Counted from the stretch's first letter, positions 1-11,204 are shown. The stretch is DNA of 64,000 bases from Lunularia cruciata (GCA_948567375.1 OX419761.1:55244501-55308500); one strand, 5' to 3'. The notes: generated from the sequence alone by a model not told the origin. A program made the numbers and translations.

Positions 1-69
1 ACCACTAGTACCACTATCACCATCATCAAGCATCTCAAAGTCAAATTTGAACATAGAGAGACTTTGAAC
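1..69 (+). repeat. fragment of family B internal (gag-pol spacer) sequence
   Basis: The last 35 or so bases, ending in agagagactttgaac, resemble the spacer between gag and protease of the complete B element at about 16,995-17,037. The similarity stops where the family A LTR begins at 70. It is therefore probably a piece of another B element that lies mostly outside the window. No coding function can be claimed. Confidence 0.45.
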
Positions 70-760
70 TATGAGCAGGCCTGTCTCTTACTCATGATGA
101 ACCTCTGATGGCTTTTATGGTAGCGCATCATGGACTAAGAAGGCAAGGAACCCCAACTCCATCATAATCCTTGAAGGCAAACACTCCAAGACTCAAGTCA
201 TTGCTCACTACAGAACTCAATGAGAGAGAGATAGTTGTAAATGAAAGGATGATGAGTTCATCCTCACCTCTTGTTTATATACTTGTGAAATAGTTATGCA
301 CCAAAGGTATTTATTACTGTAGTAACTCAAGTTACCAGACTAAAAGTCAAGTAAAGTCAAAAAGTATAAAGGAATATCCATTCACATGGGCATATTCTAC
401 TAGCTTGTGATCTTATCTTGGTCCAACCACTAAGTCAAGGATTCCTTCACATGGGCTATCCTCAAACTAGAGAAGAATCCAAAACAAAAAGGCTTGCGGG
501 CCAAAGAGTTCTCAACTCTTTCCTCAAAGCCAAACACCTAGGAATAATACCAAGTCAACACACTAGAATCCAAAATAGTGGTGCTCATCTTTTCCACCTC
601 CTCTAAAGTAAGGTCCCCTCTATCTTAGCTATGACTAACTATGGTTAATCAAGACTAATGTAGAACTATTCTTTATCTCTATATAAATAATATCTCTCAA
701 ATACTTGTAATACCAAGCTAAATATCACAATACCACACACATGCACAAATAGGTGTTACA
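70..760 (-). repeat. 3' LTR of element A1
   Basis: 691 bp, the same length as the LTR at 38,848-39,538 and clearly alike throughout. In element sense it starts TGTAACACC and ends in a slightly decayed form of GGCTCACA. A purine-rich tract lies directly outside its 5' end (761-773). A TATA-like box, GTATATAAACA in sense, lies at about 269-279 and would put the start of transcription about 180 bp before the LTR end. A second AT-rich box (about 679-690) is nearer the LTR start. Confidence 0.85.
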
Positions 761-773
761 TTTACTCCCGGAC
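761..773 (-). other. polypurine tract of element A1
   Basis: In element sense the sequence is GTCCGGGAGTAAA, directly next to the 3' LTR. The same tract precedes the 3' LTR of A2 at 25,551-25,563 (GTCCGGGGGTAAA). Such tracts prime plus-strand DNA synthesis in LTR elements. Confidence 0.7.
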
Positions 774-1905
774 TAAGTTTTCACTTTGTTTTCAAAGTGA
801 AGGTCTCTCTACCTTCTATGATACATCATCAACTTATCATGGTTAATCCTATCAAAGAGTCTTCCTCCCAACTCCTTGAGATTAGAGGTGTAATTGCCCC
901 ACACCTTCTCCACTATGAAAGGTCCAAAGTACTTAGGCAAAAATTTCTTTTTCACTCTCTTGAATCAAATTGAATCAAACAACATTACCCAATCACCTTC
1001 TTTGAAAGGCTCCACCTTCTTCTTGCCTTGCCTCTTGTCATAGCTCTCCTTTTGCTTCCTTTGGGCTTGCTCCACTTGAACCATAGCAATTGCTCTTGCC
1101 TCTTCCAACTCCATGAGTTGATCTTTCCTTGACTACTCTGCATCACCCCCTTGTGCTTTCTTCAATCTCCTGTGAATGCTTTGGAAGGTAGGAAGATCAA
1201 AGGGAATAGGTAAGGTAGACTCAATACCATATACCAATTGAAATGGAGAATATCTGGTAGAGGACTTCATGGTTGTCCTATACTCCCACAAAACTGCATG
1301 AATCCTCTTGTCCCAATGATGTTTAGCCCCCTCCATTTCTGCATTTTTGGCCAACATCATGCACAAGGTCTCATTGGTTCTCTCTGCCAAGCCATTGGAA
1401 TTTGGCTTATAGGATATAGTTACTCTATGTGTGATAGAGAAATTTTGTGGCATGGCTGTAGTAATGCTTCCTATAAACTCTCCTCCTCTATCAGAAACCA
1501 ACTCCAAAGTGCATCCAAATCTAGTGATAATGCGTTCATAAAGAAATCTTCTAACTTTATCTTCATTCTTGTTTCTCAATGGTCTAGCCTCAACCCACTT
1601 GGTAAGGTAATCAGTAACTACCACAATGTACCAATTGTTCCTCAGGGTTCTATTGAGAGGCCCTACAAAATTGATTCCCCACTTCTCAAAAGGTACTAGC
1701 AATAGAATTGATCTAAGTGGTGGAGTGGATGTTGACTTTCTAGCAAAAGTTTGACAAACATGACAATTTTTGCAATAATCAAGACAATCCTTGAAAATCC
1801 CTCTCCAATGGTAACCTACATCTAGAATCTTGAAAGCAGTCACCTTTCCTACAAAGTGTCCTCCCCACACTAAACCTTCATGAAACTCCTTTATAAGTAG
1901 GATAG
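774..1905 (-). pseudogene. integrase (C-terminal three quarters), element A1
   Basis: Minus-strand reading gives a gypsy integrase that joins element cDNA to the host chromosome. Visible in order are the second half of the HHCC zinc finger (CKNCHVC), the core start (FEKWGINFVGPL, catalytic Asp replaced by Asn compared with the A2 copy, which has WGIDF), the second acidic residue in LVSDRGGEF and the third in NGLAERTNETL. A C-terminal GPF/Y-like stretch (FLPKYFGPFIVEKV) follows. The C-terminal part beyond about 1,132 has at least one stop. The first part of the protein lies 31.6 kb away at about 33,565-33,610, separated by the insertion. The missing Asp and the split mean this copy cannot make active integrase. 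Confidence 0.8.
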
Positions 1906-1910
1906 ACTCT
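1906..1910. repeat. target site duplication ACTCT (partner at 33,560-33,564)
   Basis: ACTCT directly precedes the LTR terminus TGTGACAACC at 1,911 and directly follows the opposite LTR terminus GGCACCACA that ends at 33,559. The uninterrupted A2 copy has this sequence once (10,747-10,751, as AGAGT). This is a 5-bp duplication typical of Ty3/gypsy integration. Confidence 0.85.
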
Positions 1911-4900
1911 TGTGACAACCCGACAAATATCACTTTTGCGGTAATTGGGTAAGTAAAGTTTGTTCTTGCAAAGATACTGGTCAAAATTGGTCAAATACAA
2001 AGTCAAATGGTAACAAGCAGTTTTTCTTGAGTTCTTCTTTAATCTCTCAGGTAGAAACTACACCCAAAAGAGAGTAACAAGCATTGATTTGCAGTCTTGT
2101 CACAAATTATCACTCTTTAATCACACCTCCATCAAATCTTTCCAAACAATCTTGATTGTGATGATTCAGGCTCTCCCAAAAACGGCACTTCACTACAGAA
2201 CAACCTTGCCTCAAAATTGTGTTCTACCCCTTCACAAAACGCACAACTTCCTTGATCAAAATTGCTTCACATCAACTTTGCGCTCCACTCACAAATGCAA
2301 AATACTACCAACACTACGATTCCTCTCAGATCTGTAAAGGCATTGCTCCAATTGCACTTCACTCAGGATCAAACACACAAAATGAAGATCAAGGCGACGG
2401 AATCCAACATCTAACAAACACACTGATTTGCACTTTGAATTTCTCCACATACTCACAAACACAATCACAACGTTGATACTCAATATTAAGCTCAAGCGAC
2501 AAGCACTACTTCATAGCACTTCACTTTATCTAATCTCAGAAATAATGAGTATTGAACAACATATGACTGCAAATGCCACCTTTAAATAGTAAAGCAAACC
2601 ACATTTCTAATAACTATACCATTTTCTAACAACTATTCTTACCTGGAGATCCAAAATGACAATGCACCTCTTCATATCTGCCTCTTCAAATCTCAAAATT
2701 GTTATTACTCCGATCCAATGTCAACCTCGTCATCGGCTTTAAAACCCGATCCCAAAGTAACTTCACTCACTACTACTCTGTCTTTGGGTTTCACAACTAC
2801 CAAATCCTCTACTAATTCTACTACTTCTCTTTCCTGATCTACAATTCCACTAGCAAGTAATCCTTCTAAATCCTTATCTCCCAACACACTCTTCTCTAGA
2901 GTGTCAAATGTCAAATTCAAAGACACATGCACTCTTATCTCTCTTACTTTGGTTCTTTGTACTTCTTGTACTTCACTACGAATGTTAGCTAACTCCGTAG
3001 TAACAAGATCTAGTCTGAGACACACATTGTCTCCTACTTCTAACATCTTCTTATCTACACAATCCCGTAGATGAATTAATAGATTATTCAATTTTGTGTC
3101 CTTTGCCTTCCTCTTACACGTCTCTTGCACTAAAAACCTTAGCTCATGCAATTGTGGTACCCACATTTTTCATTTCGGATGAGTTTTGAAGAAGAAGTGG
3201 CGTGCTTAAACCAAATTGAAACCAAATGGAGAAGAAATGAGGGGAAACTTGTGTTTTGATAAGACTTGAGGAAGTCTACTTTGTGTTGGAGGAAGAAGGA
3301 CTCAGATTGGGTCAAACTTGAAGAAGCTTATTTTGTGTCAAAGGAGGGAAAGTCTCGGATCAGACGCTGAAGGAAGGTAGACCCGAAGGAGGAAGGGAAG
3401 TGCAGGTCAAGATTCTTGCGGGGGCCATATCTCAATGACCAAAAGTCCAAATCAAGCATGCTATATCTAGTTGGAAGCGTCTTGTTCAGGGCTTTCCATT
3501 GCTACCAAAATCGCAGAGTTTGGAAGTTTGTACAAGAAGTTACAAGTATTGGAAGTTTCTGGAGTAGATGTACTTTGGGTTGAGGTTCTTCGGGTCAATG
3601 GGACTTCGGGTTTACATGACTTTGGGTCTAAAGACTTTACCTCAAGAAAAATATGATTCAAAAAATATGAGGTCGGACCTCGGATTGCAGTGAAGGTGAC
3701 TTAGAGAGTTTTGCCCGAGGGATTGGAGGAAGTTAGAGTGGGGAAAGAAGATAGTTAGGATACCCATGACTTCAATTTCAATTCTGATTGAAGATGGAAC
3801 ATGAATTGAAGGAAAAGTAGCAATAGTAAATAAACCCAAAGTGCAAGATCAGACAATAAGTGTCTTTGGGTCAGTTATATGAGTGATTGGGGGAAAGCAA
3901 GTTACAAATTGAAGGTGTAGATAGTGTATTCATGCTTTCAATTACAATTCTTGATGAGGATATAGTAGAATTAGTAAAGTAATTGATAGTAGTTAAACTC
4001 AAAGTAAGAGAGATAGGAGTGCGGGTGTCTTTGGATTTGACATTTGACATTTTAGAAAAAGAGTGGGTTGGGAGATAGAGATTTAGAAGGATTACTTTGA
4101 TAGGAATTGTAGATCAGAGTGGAGAATTAATAGAATTGGTAGAGGAAATAGGAGTTATGAAACCTGAGGATAGAATATTAGGAAGTAAAGTTACTTTGGG
4201 ATCGGGTTTGAAAGAAGAGGAAGAAGTAGACATCGGAACGGATGAGTAACCGATTTGAGATTTGAATAGGCAGATATGAAGAGGTGCATCATCATTTTGA
4301 TCTATAGGTTTGTAGAGTCATTAGGAAGAGGTGCATTAGGAAGAAAACTGTTGATTGCTTCACTATTAAGAGTGACATTTGCAGTCTTATGTTGTTCAGT
4401 GCTCATTATTTTTGAGAATAGATAAAGCAAAGTGCTGTGAAGCAGTGCTCGTTGCTTAAGCTTGATTCTGAGTATCAACTTTGTGTTTGTGTTTGTGTTT
4501 GTGAGCGTATGGAGAAATTTGAAGTGCAAGTCAGTGTGTTTGTTGGATGTTGGATTCTATAGCCTTGATCTTTACTTTGTGGGTTTGATCTTGAGTGAAG
4601 TGCAATCGAAGCAATGCCTTGATAGATCTGAGAGGAATTGTAGTGTTGGTAGTATTTTGCATTTGTGAGTCTAGTGCGAGGTTGATGTGAAGCAATTTTG
4701 ATTGAGGAAGTTGTGGCTTCAGTGGAGAAGTGGAACACAATTTTGAGGCAAAGTTGTTTTGTAGTGAAGTGTCATTTTCAGGAGAGCCTGAATCATCAAA
4801 ATCAAGATTGTTTGGAAAGAATTGATGGAGTTGTGATTAAGGAGTGTTACTTTGTGACAAGATTGCGAATCAGTGCTTGTTACTCTCTTTTGGGTGTGGT

Positions 4901-5459
4901 TTCTACCTGAGAGATTAAAGAAGAACTCAAGACAAACTACATTGTTACTATTTAACTTTGTATTTAGACATTTCTGACTCTTATCTCTGTGGGAACAAAC
5001 TTTACTTACCCAATTACCGCAAAAGTGATATTTGCCGGGTTGTCATAGCAATCTCACCTCTTTGAGTTTACATTCAACTTCCGTGCTTAGCATGGCCTTA
5101 ATTTCATTGACAACTCCTTCTACTTTGTTAGCTTCTCTTACGATTATAAGTCTTTCCTTCTTCCTTTCTTCCTTTAATTCACTATGATACATCTAAAGCT
5201 CGTCTTCAAATTCAGCCTTCAATGCCTCCTTCTCCCTCAGATTCTCAGATATTTGCTCTTTTGCTACTCACACCAATCCTTGCAATTGATCTTCTTCTCT
5301 ATTGTACTCTGCTAACTCTTGTTGTCAGGCTTGATCTTTCTCTGTTGCCTTCTTGAGACTCTCCAACTCTTGCTCTATCACCGCGGTAATTACTTTGGAG
5401 TGAATGAACTCTACACGTGCATCTACAATTTCCTCTTTCAACTTTGCAACAAACACGGA
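1911..5459 (-). repeat. B2 LTR copy a (truncated, interrupted by a solo LTR)
   Basis: In sense this is the 3' part of a B LTR: middle of the coiled-coil coding region (5,053-5,459), the end of the LTR gene (2,705-3,152, with LHELRFLVQET and ending in DEVDIGSE) and the terminal non-coding part up to GGTTGTCACA at 1,911. The solo LTR 3,153-5,047 cuts it between the codons for His-Glu-Leu and the preceding residues. The 5' part of the LTR is missing beyond about 5,459, where a short palindrome marks a rearrangement. Confidence 0.75.
3153..5047 (+). mobile_element. solo family B LTR, short form, with GCAAT duplication
   Basis: Starts TGTGGTACCC and ends GGGTTGTCATA (CA end mutated to TA), with GCAAT at 3,148-3,152 and again at 5,048-5,052. 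At 1,895 bp it is half the length of other B LTRs because most of the LTR gene is missing; the C-terminal tail is still readable at about 4,020-4,248 (MKPEDRILGSKVTLGSGL, then a DIGTDE end). The frame is already broken upstream. No internal element sequence remains, so it is a solo LTR left by LTR-LTR recombination. Confidence 0.85.
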
Positions 5460-5481
5460 GGTTATATTCATGGATATAACC
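5460..5481. other. 8-bp-arm palindrome at a rearrangement junction
   Basis: GGTTATAT and ATATAACC are perfect inverse complements separated by TCATGG. It lies exactly between the truncated B2 LTR (ending about 5,459) and an inverted family A LTR fragment (from about 5,483), and belongs to neither. Confidence 0.6.
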
Positions 5482-5482
5482 A

Positions 5483-6126
5483 TCTCTCACTCAGGATGAA
5501 CCTTTGATGGCTATTATGGTAGCGCATCATGGACTAAGAAGGCAAGGAACCCCAACTCCATCATACTCCTCCAAGGCTAACACTCCAAGACTCAAGACAT
5601 TGCTCACTACAGAACTCAATGAGAGAGAGATAGTTGCAAATGAAAGGATGATGAGTACCTCCTCACCCCTTGTTTATATACTTGTGAAATAGTTACGTAC
5701 CACAGTTACTAATTACCATAGTAACTCAAGTTACCAGACTAAAAGTCAAGTAAAGTCAAAAAGTATAAAGGAATATCCATTCACATGGGCATATTCTCCT
5801 AAGCATGTGGTCTTATCTTGACCCAACCACTAAGTCAAGGATTCCTTCACATGGGCTATCCTTGGACTAAAGAAGAATCCAAAACAAAAAGGCTTGCGGG
5901 CCCAAGAGTTCTCAACTCTTTCCTCAAAGCCAAACACCTAGGAATAATACCAAGTCAACACACTAAAATCCAAAATAGTGGTGCTCATCTTTTCTACTTC
6001 TTCTAAAGTAAGGTCCCTTCTATCTTAACTATGACTAAATTTAGCTGACCATGACTAATAAAGAACCATCCTTTATCTCTATATAAATAATATCTCTAAA
6101 ATACTTGTAATACCAAGCTAAATATC
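5483..6126 (-). repeat. family A LTR fragment in inverted orientation
   Basis: Matches the A1 LTRs along almost their whole length in the minus orientation, lacking about 20 bases at one end and about 35 at the other. It is joined at 6,126/6,127 to A2 internal sequence that reads on the plus strand, so it cannot be the 5' LTR of A2 in its normal position. The promoter-like TATA sequence is retained at about 5,668-5,678 (minus strand). Confidence 0.8.
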
Positions 6127-6790
6127 TAAAATTTTGCAAGGAGGGATGCCCTAGAGTTGTGATCAAGTTTTCAAAAGTTCAGAGGACTGAGACATAGTGG
6201 TTGGGAGATTTGAGTGACATTGTGAGGAAGTGTCAATTCTGCAAAGTGGAGATCTCATGCATGAGGAGTTTGAGATCAACAAAAAGTATGTTTGAGTGTT
6301 TAGATTCATCTTGGGAACATGGAGTGTCATCAAGAGTGGAAATTGAGATTATGCAAGGTTCCACAAGGGTTTGAGGTGATTGTAAGGGTGGATTTGAGGA
6401 AAAGAAAGTTTACAATAGAATTTGAAGAGAGTGTTGAGAGGATCCAAAAACCTACACCACTTGGAGGAAAGAGTGAGTCTAAGTGCTTTTTGTGTAGAGA
6501 GAAGGGACATACGGCAAGTTCATGTCCATTGACCTTTGAGAGCAAGAGATTGATTGAAAGGAGAGGCTTACTTGACTTGGGTTTGCATGTTGGACCTTCT
6601 TCACCAAGATAGGGAGGGAAAAGACCTAAGACCTAGGAGTTGTATGAGGTTTGTGGAGTTGAAGGACTTCCAAAAGGACATGAGTGTAGTGGAGTAAAAT
6701 TATTTTTGGAGACTTTGGTGAAGGATCTTGGAGAGTCTTAGTACAGCTACAGAAATACTACCACCTTCATCAGCTAGTTCTCAAGATTAG
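6127..6790 (+). pseudogene. extra ORF upstream of gag with zinc knuckle, element A2
   Basis: A reading frame in front of gag, open at 6,319-6,612, contains a CX2CX4HX4C knuckle (CFLCREKGHTASSC) that binds zinc and nucleic acid in retroelement Gag proteins. The same ORF is seen in A1 (about 37,518-38,230, minus), where its start MSRPNDSMKRSEIFRERC is also open. A second Cys/His cluster in A1 reads CEVCGVEGLPKRHEC. Gag proper begins about 400 bp later with its own knuckle. Some plant gypsy elements (Ogre/Tat type) are known to carry an additional ORF before gag; whether this one is related I cannot tell. In A2 stops break it after 6,612. Confidence 0.6.
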
Positions 6791-7026
6791 TGATGGAGAT
6801 AATCTTTCAACTTATGGATAAACTATCCATGAAGGTTCAATTAATATGCACTCTAGGATTTGATGTTGCTATAGAAATCTTGGAGCAACCTAAACCTTTT
6901 GTGTTTCCTAGGGTGGATTACTCTCAAATGGTGTTAGTCATGTATAGACTCTATTAGTTATAGAGTGAGAAAAAAGAAAAAAGAAAAAGAAATATTGAGA
7001 GAAGAGAAAGATAATGAGAGGTTAAG

Positions 7027-8018
7027 ATGAGGAAACTTCCGGTTTTCTTTGGCAAGGATGGAGAAGATGTGGAGGCCTTTGCGAGAGATTTCAAGAGAGC
7101 TTGCATAGGAAACATGAGAGGAGGAAGAATGAGTGGGCCTCATTATTACCAGATTTCTTTGAGGATATAGCACTTACATGGTATGAGTCAGAATACCAAA
7201 AGAGAGAGAGGAGAGATGGAGAAGAGAAGTCTTGGGAGACTTTGACTTTAGCACTCATTGAGAACTTTCTTCCTGATGAGAGTTATGAGAGATTGATGAG
7301 TGAAGTTACATTTCTCAAGCAAGGAGATGGAGAGAAAGTGAGAGTCTATGTGGAAAGAGTGGAAAAGTTAGAGTTTAGATTTTGCATAGTGTTGAGGAAG
7401 GGTGGGGATGATATGGAGACTACTATGATTGGCATAGGGGCCATGTTCACCAAGAATTTTGTGGGAGGGTTGAGACCACAAATTAGAAACAAGGTGAGAT
7501 ATGAGAAACCTTCTTCCAAGGTTGAAGCTATCAAGATCGCAATTTGTATGAAGGAGAGTTTGGAAGGGGATGAGAGTGATTTGGTGGTGAAGAAGGTTGT
7601 GCATCCTCCTCAAGGCTACAAGTATGGTGGAACTTCTGATACTTTGGTGAAAAGGGTTGCATCACAAGAAGTAGTTGCTCCAATTCTTGCACCTCCACCA
7701 AAGGATCCACTTCAAACCATCACAAAACAACTTGTGGATCTCAAGATCAATGTGGTGCAACTATGGGAGAAGAGAGAGGTGGATGAGAATGTAGGGAGAG
7801 GGCCTAGGAGTTATGGAAACTATCCATATAGAGGAGTTCAAACAGCCAACAATTTCAATGATAGAAATTGTTTGGGTTGTGGAGGAAGAGGCCATATCCA
7901 AAGGAATTGCCCAAATTCCACTTACATGGAGGAAGGGGTTATGAGGGAGCCAATAGAGGGAAAGTGGGTGGTAGTGAAACCCAAGTGGCTCCTAATCCAA
8001 ACAAAGGTAAGGAGATAG
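7027..8018 (+). pseudogene. gag polyprotein, element A2
   Basis: Encodes the structural protein that packages element RNA. The likely start is the ATG at 7,027 (MRKLPVFFGKDGEDVEAF). The main capsid part then continues in another frame from about 7,101 (LLPDFFEDIALTWYE, later FLPDESYERLMSE), so a 1-nt indel separates the two; A1 has the same split. A zinc knuckle, CLGCGGRGHIQRNC, lies near the end (about 7,869-7,910). The frame ends at 8,018 and overlaps the protease frame, which starts no later than 7,868, by about 150 nt. Confidence 0.75.
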
Positions 8019-8782
8019 CATCCATAGATGTGGTAGAGAGCAAGTATGAGAAGGGAGAGTGCTCAAACTCCAAGAGTCTTAATTTGGAACTTTTGGCACA
8101 AGAGAAGAAGAGAGTTCATTTTGCAGAGGATGTTCACTCTTCTCAAGGATTTACTCCAAGCAAGGATACTCCTATGTCTACTAGGAGCACTCGCACCTCA
8201 ACACCATCAACAACAAAGACTCCAAGGAAGAAGTTGGGGATGGAGGATTTTTTGATTTCAAAGCAACAATGGAACTACAATGTGTTGGAGGATGTTGGTA
8301 GTCACAAGGCTAATATCACAGTGGGCCAAATGATTCCTTTGAACCCTACCTTGAGAAAGGAGCTTAGAGGTGGTTTGAGTTCTACAAGGAGCAAGAGGAA
8401 GAAGAAGGCAAACATTCCAATATCAATGGGGGTGGTGGTTGCTAAGCCAGCACCATGGGAGGCTTGTGAATATGCCTCCAAGATTGATGTGAGAGTGAAT
8501 GGTGACAACATCAAGGATGCATTGGTTGATGGAGGATCAGCAGTAAATGCCATGTCAGAAAGGTTGATGAAGAATTTGGGTATGATTCCCTCAAGACCTT
8601 CAACATTTGTGGTGAGCATGGCAAACAAGCAACAAGTTCGACCAATAAGGGTGATGGATAAAGTGGTAGTTTCAGTTGTGGGAGTTCAAAATCTCATGAC
8701 TTTCCAAGTCTTGAAGGATTCAAGCTATGACTTACTTCTTGGGAGGCCATGGTTGAGAGTAGCACACACAACTGATCAATGA
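7868..8782 (+). CDS. protease region of pol, element A2
   Basis: Aspartic protease that would cut the Gag-Pol polyprotein. The active-site motif reads ALVDGGSAVNAM (about 8,521-8,556), and the family's closing LLLGRPWL follows at about 8,731-8,754. The first 150 residues are a low-complexity linker. The frame is -1 relative to gag and overlaps it by 150 nt, and a GGGAAAG heptamer lies in the overlap at 7,958-7,964, in phase for -1 slippage. A1 has the same domain at about 35,560-35,860. Confidence 0.7.
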   Translation: MFGLWRKRPYPKELPKFHLHGGRGYEGANRGKVGGSETQVAPNPNKGKEIASIDVVESKYEKGECSNSKSLNLELLAQEKKRVHFAEDVHSSQGFTPSKDTPMSTRSTRTSTPSTTKTPRKKLGMEDFLISKQQWNYNVLEDVGSHKANITVGQMIPLNPTLRKELRGGLSSTRSKRKKKANIPISMGVVVAKPAPWEACEYASKIDVRVNGDNIKDALVDGGSAVNAMSERLMKNLGMIPSRPSTFVVSMANKQQVRPIRVMDKVVVSVVGVQNLMTFQVLKDSSYDLLLGRPWLRVAHTTDQ

Positions 8783-10818
8783 CACAAAGGGTACTTGAGG
8801 ATTGGGCCATCAAACCATAGAGTCATAGTTCTTGTGACTAACACCACCAACACTTCACATTTAGATACACCATCTTCTGATTATTGGGAATCAGATTCTG
8901 AAGAAGGAGCTTCAAGTGTGGACACAAGCATGGAAGAGGAGACTTCCACGGAGGAGGATGAATCTAAATCTGATTCAGATGTGTATCCTTTGTGTGCTAT
9001 GGATTTTGCACCTAAGCCAAAGGTTTTGAAGGACCTAGATAAATCACCATTGACACTTGAGCAGGTAGAGAGAAGGTTATCTACCCTCAAGTATGGTCCA
9101 AATGTTACCAAGGAGGAGAAAGTGAGATTTGAGGAGATTTTCCGCAAGTTCATCCATGTGGTTGCTTTAGTTACAAGGATTTGAAGGAAGTCACATTGGA
9201 AGAGCACAAGATAGAGGTGGAGTCACATGCAAGACCAATCCGCCAAAAGCAACTCGCATTAGCCCACCTATATCTTTGGTTGTGAAGGAGGAGATTGATA
9301 AGCTCAAGGAGGCTGGATTTATCTTTGAGGTAGAGAATTCAGAATAAGTGTCTCCAATTGTCATTGTGAAGAAAAAGAATGGTAAGCTTTGGGTATGTGT
9401 GGATTACAAGAAGCTCAATGCTGTTACCAAGAAGGGCTACTACCCATTGCCATTCATTGATGATATCTTGCAGAAGGTTGCAGGTCATGAGAGGTACAAT
9501 TTTGGAAGTGGTTATAGTGGATAGAACCAAATCAAGATTACACCAGAGCATCAACAACTCACCACATTCACCACACCTTGGGGAACTTATGCTTTCAAGG
9601 TCATGCCTTTTGGGCTTTGCAATGCTCCAGCCACATTCCAACGGTTCATGAACAAGGTATTTGAACCTTTCATTGGGAAATTTGTGAGAGACTTCATTGA
9701 TGACTTTTGTGTCTATGGGAGCAAGGAGGAGCACTTTGAGCACCTAATCAAAGTCTTGCAACGCTTGGGTGAGGCAAATGCATCACTCAACCCAGAGAAG
9801 TGCATTTTTGGTTGTGAAGAAGGTCTACTTTTGGGGCACATCATCTCCAAGGATGGAATAGCAGTTGATTTTGAGAAGGTGAGGAAAATCTCAGACCTTC
9901 CATTCCCTTCAAGCTTGACAAAGTTACGCCAATTTTGGGGATGGTTGGATACTATAGGAGGTTCATCTTCTCATTTTCCAACAAGGCTTATGCATTGACC
10001 ATCTACATGAAGAAGGGCTTAGATTACATGGTGATTTTGGAGGACAAGAAGGCTCTCAAAGCTTTTGAGGAGCTCAAGCAATCCCTTGTTGTAGCTCCAA
10101 TTCTTGCTAAACTTGATTGGAGTAAGCCTTTCATCCTCTACACTGATGCTTCTAATGTAGCTTTAGGATGTACTCTTAGTCAATTAGACCAAGATGGGCA
10201 TGATCATCCAATAACTTATGCTAGTAGGTAGATGGTTTCAGCAGAGAAGAACTACTTTGTCACGGAGAGAGAAGGGTTGGTAGTGATCTTTGGTCTCAAG
10301 AAGTTTAGACACTACTTGATTGGAGGGAAAGCCACCATTGTCACGGACTACAAGGCTTTGAAGTACATTTTCAACAAGCATAATGTTGAAGGGAGACTAG
10401 CAAGGTGGATGATACTCTTGTTTGAGTATGACTACACCATTGAGGATAGGCCAAGAAAGAAACATGCAAATGCTGATTTGTTATCTAGAGCTTATGATCA
10501 TGATGGAGATGAGCCAATGGATGATTCCTTCTCGGATGAGGAGCTCATGACAATCTCAATCACTCAAGAGGTTCCAATGGAGTACAAGGAGATTGTGGAT
10601 TTTGTGACAAGAGGTAACTATCCAGAAGGGATGCATGCTAGGGAGAGGAAGGCCCTTGCAGCAAGATCTAGACCTTACACAATGGTGGAGGATATTCTTT
10701 TTTACCAAGGAGCAGATGGTCTACTTTGAAGAGCAGTGGGTAAGGAAGAGTCTATCCTACTTATAAATGAGTTTCATGAAGGTTTAGTATGTGGAAGACA
10801 CTTTGCAAGAAAGGTGAC
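8783..10818 (+). pseudogene. reverse transcriptase, RNase H and start of integrase, element A2
   Basis: RT copies element RNA into DNA. Motifs seen in order: an acidic linker (8,795-9,184), LWVCVDYKKLNAVTKK, FTTPWGTYAFKVMPFGLCNA, the catalytic FIDDFCVYG (about 9,692-9,718, both Asp present), then RNase H with LYTDASNVALG (about 10,137), ITYASR and the tail KKHANADLLSR. The integrase zinc finger begins with ILLINEFHEG and is cut at 10,818 by element B. In-frame stops near 9,345, 9,523 and 10,229, a frameshift near 9,180 and another near 9,935 show decay. The remainder of integrase continues at 24,488. Confidence 0.85.
10814..10818. repeat. target site duplication GTGAC (partner 24,483-24,487)
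   Basis: AAGGTGAC ends at 10,818 directly before the B terminus TGTGGTGCC, and GTGACTGCTTTC follows the other terminus TTGTCACA. The uninterrupted A1 copy has AAGGTGACTGCTTTC once (minus strand, about 1,833-1,847). Confidence 0.93.
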
Positions 10819-11204
10819 TGTGGTGCCCACATTTTTTTTATTTTTCAAAATAAAGAAGAAGAAGTGTATAGAGAAGTCGGATTGCGCCTCTACGGCCAAA
10901 GAAGGCAAAAAAAAGAGTCTTCGGGATGAAACCCGAGGTAAAGTGACTTCGGGTCATAAGGCAAAGTACTCAGAAATGCCCTCTTAGCATACAACCCAAA
11001 GTAAGGAATCTTTGTATTGGGCGGAGCTCAACCTGAGGTGAAGACAGTCTAACAACCTTTTGTCAAGACGAGAAATTCAAGAAGGGACCATTCAAAACAA
11101 GCAGCCCATACGTGTGAAGTACAATTGACAGTGACAAGCGCATGCAAGAGGTGTGATTTCTTGGTAGAAACTCAAATTGAGGAGAGATGAAGAAAGCACA
11201 ACTC

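Noticed and set aside
60-64. GACTT as a target duplication of A1 with 39,539-39,543
   Set aside because: It would need five additional bases at the LTR end, whereas both LTRs are 691 bp when ended at 70; each GACTT is native to its own B sequence.
418-606. 62-codon plus-strand frame in the family A LTR, also open at 5,818-6,006 and 39,196-39,384
   Set aside because: It is antisense to the LTR, the copies are too similar for open length to be informative, and no promoter or motif supports it.
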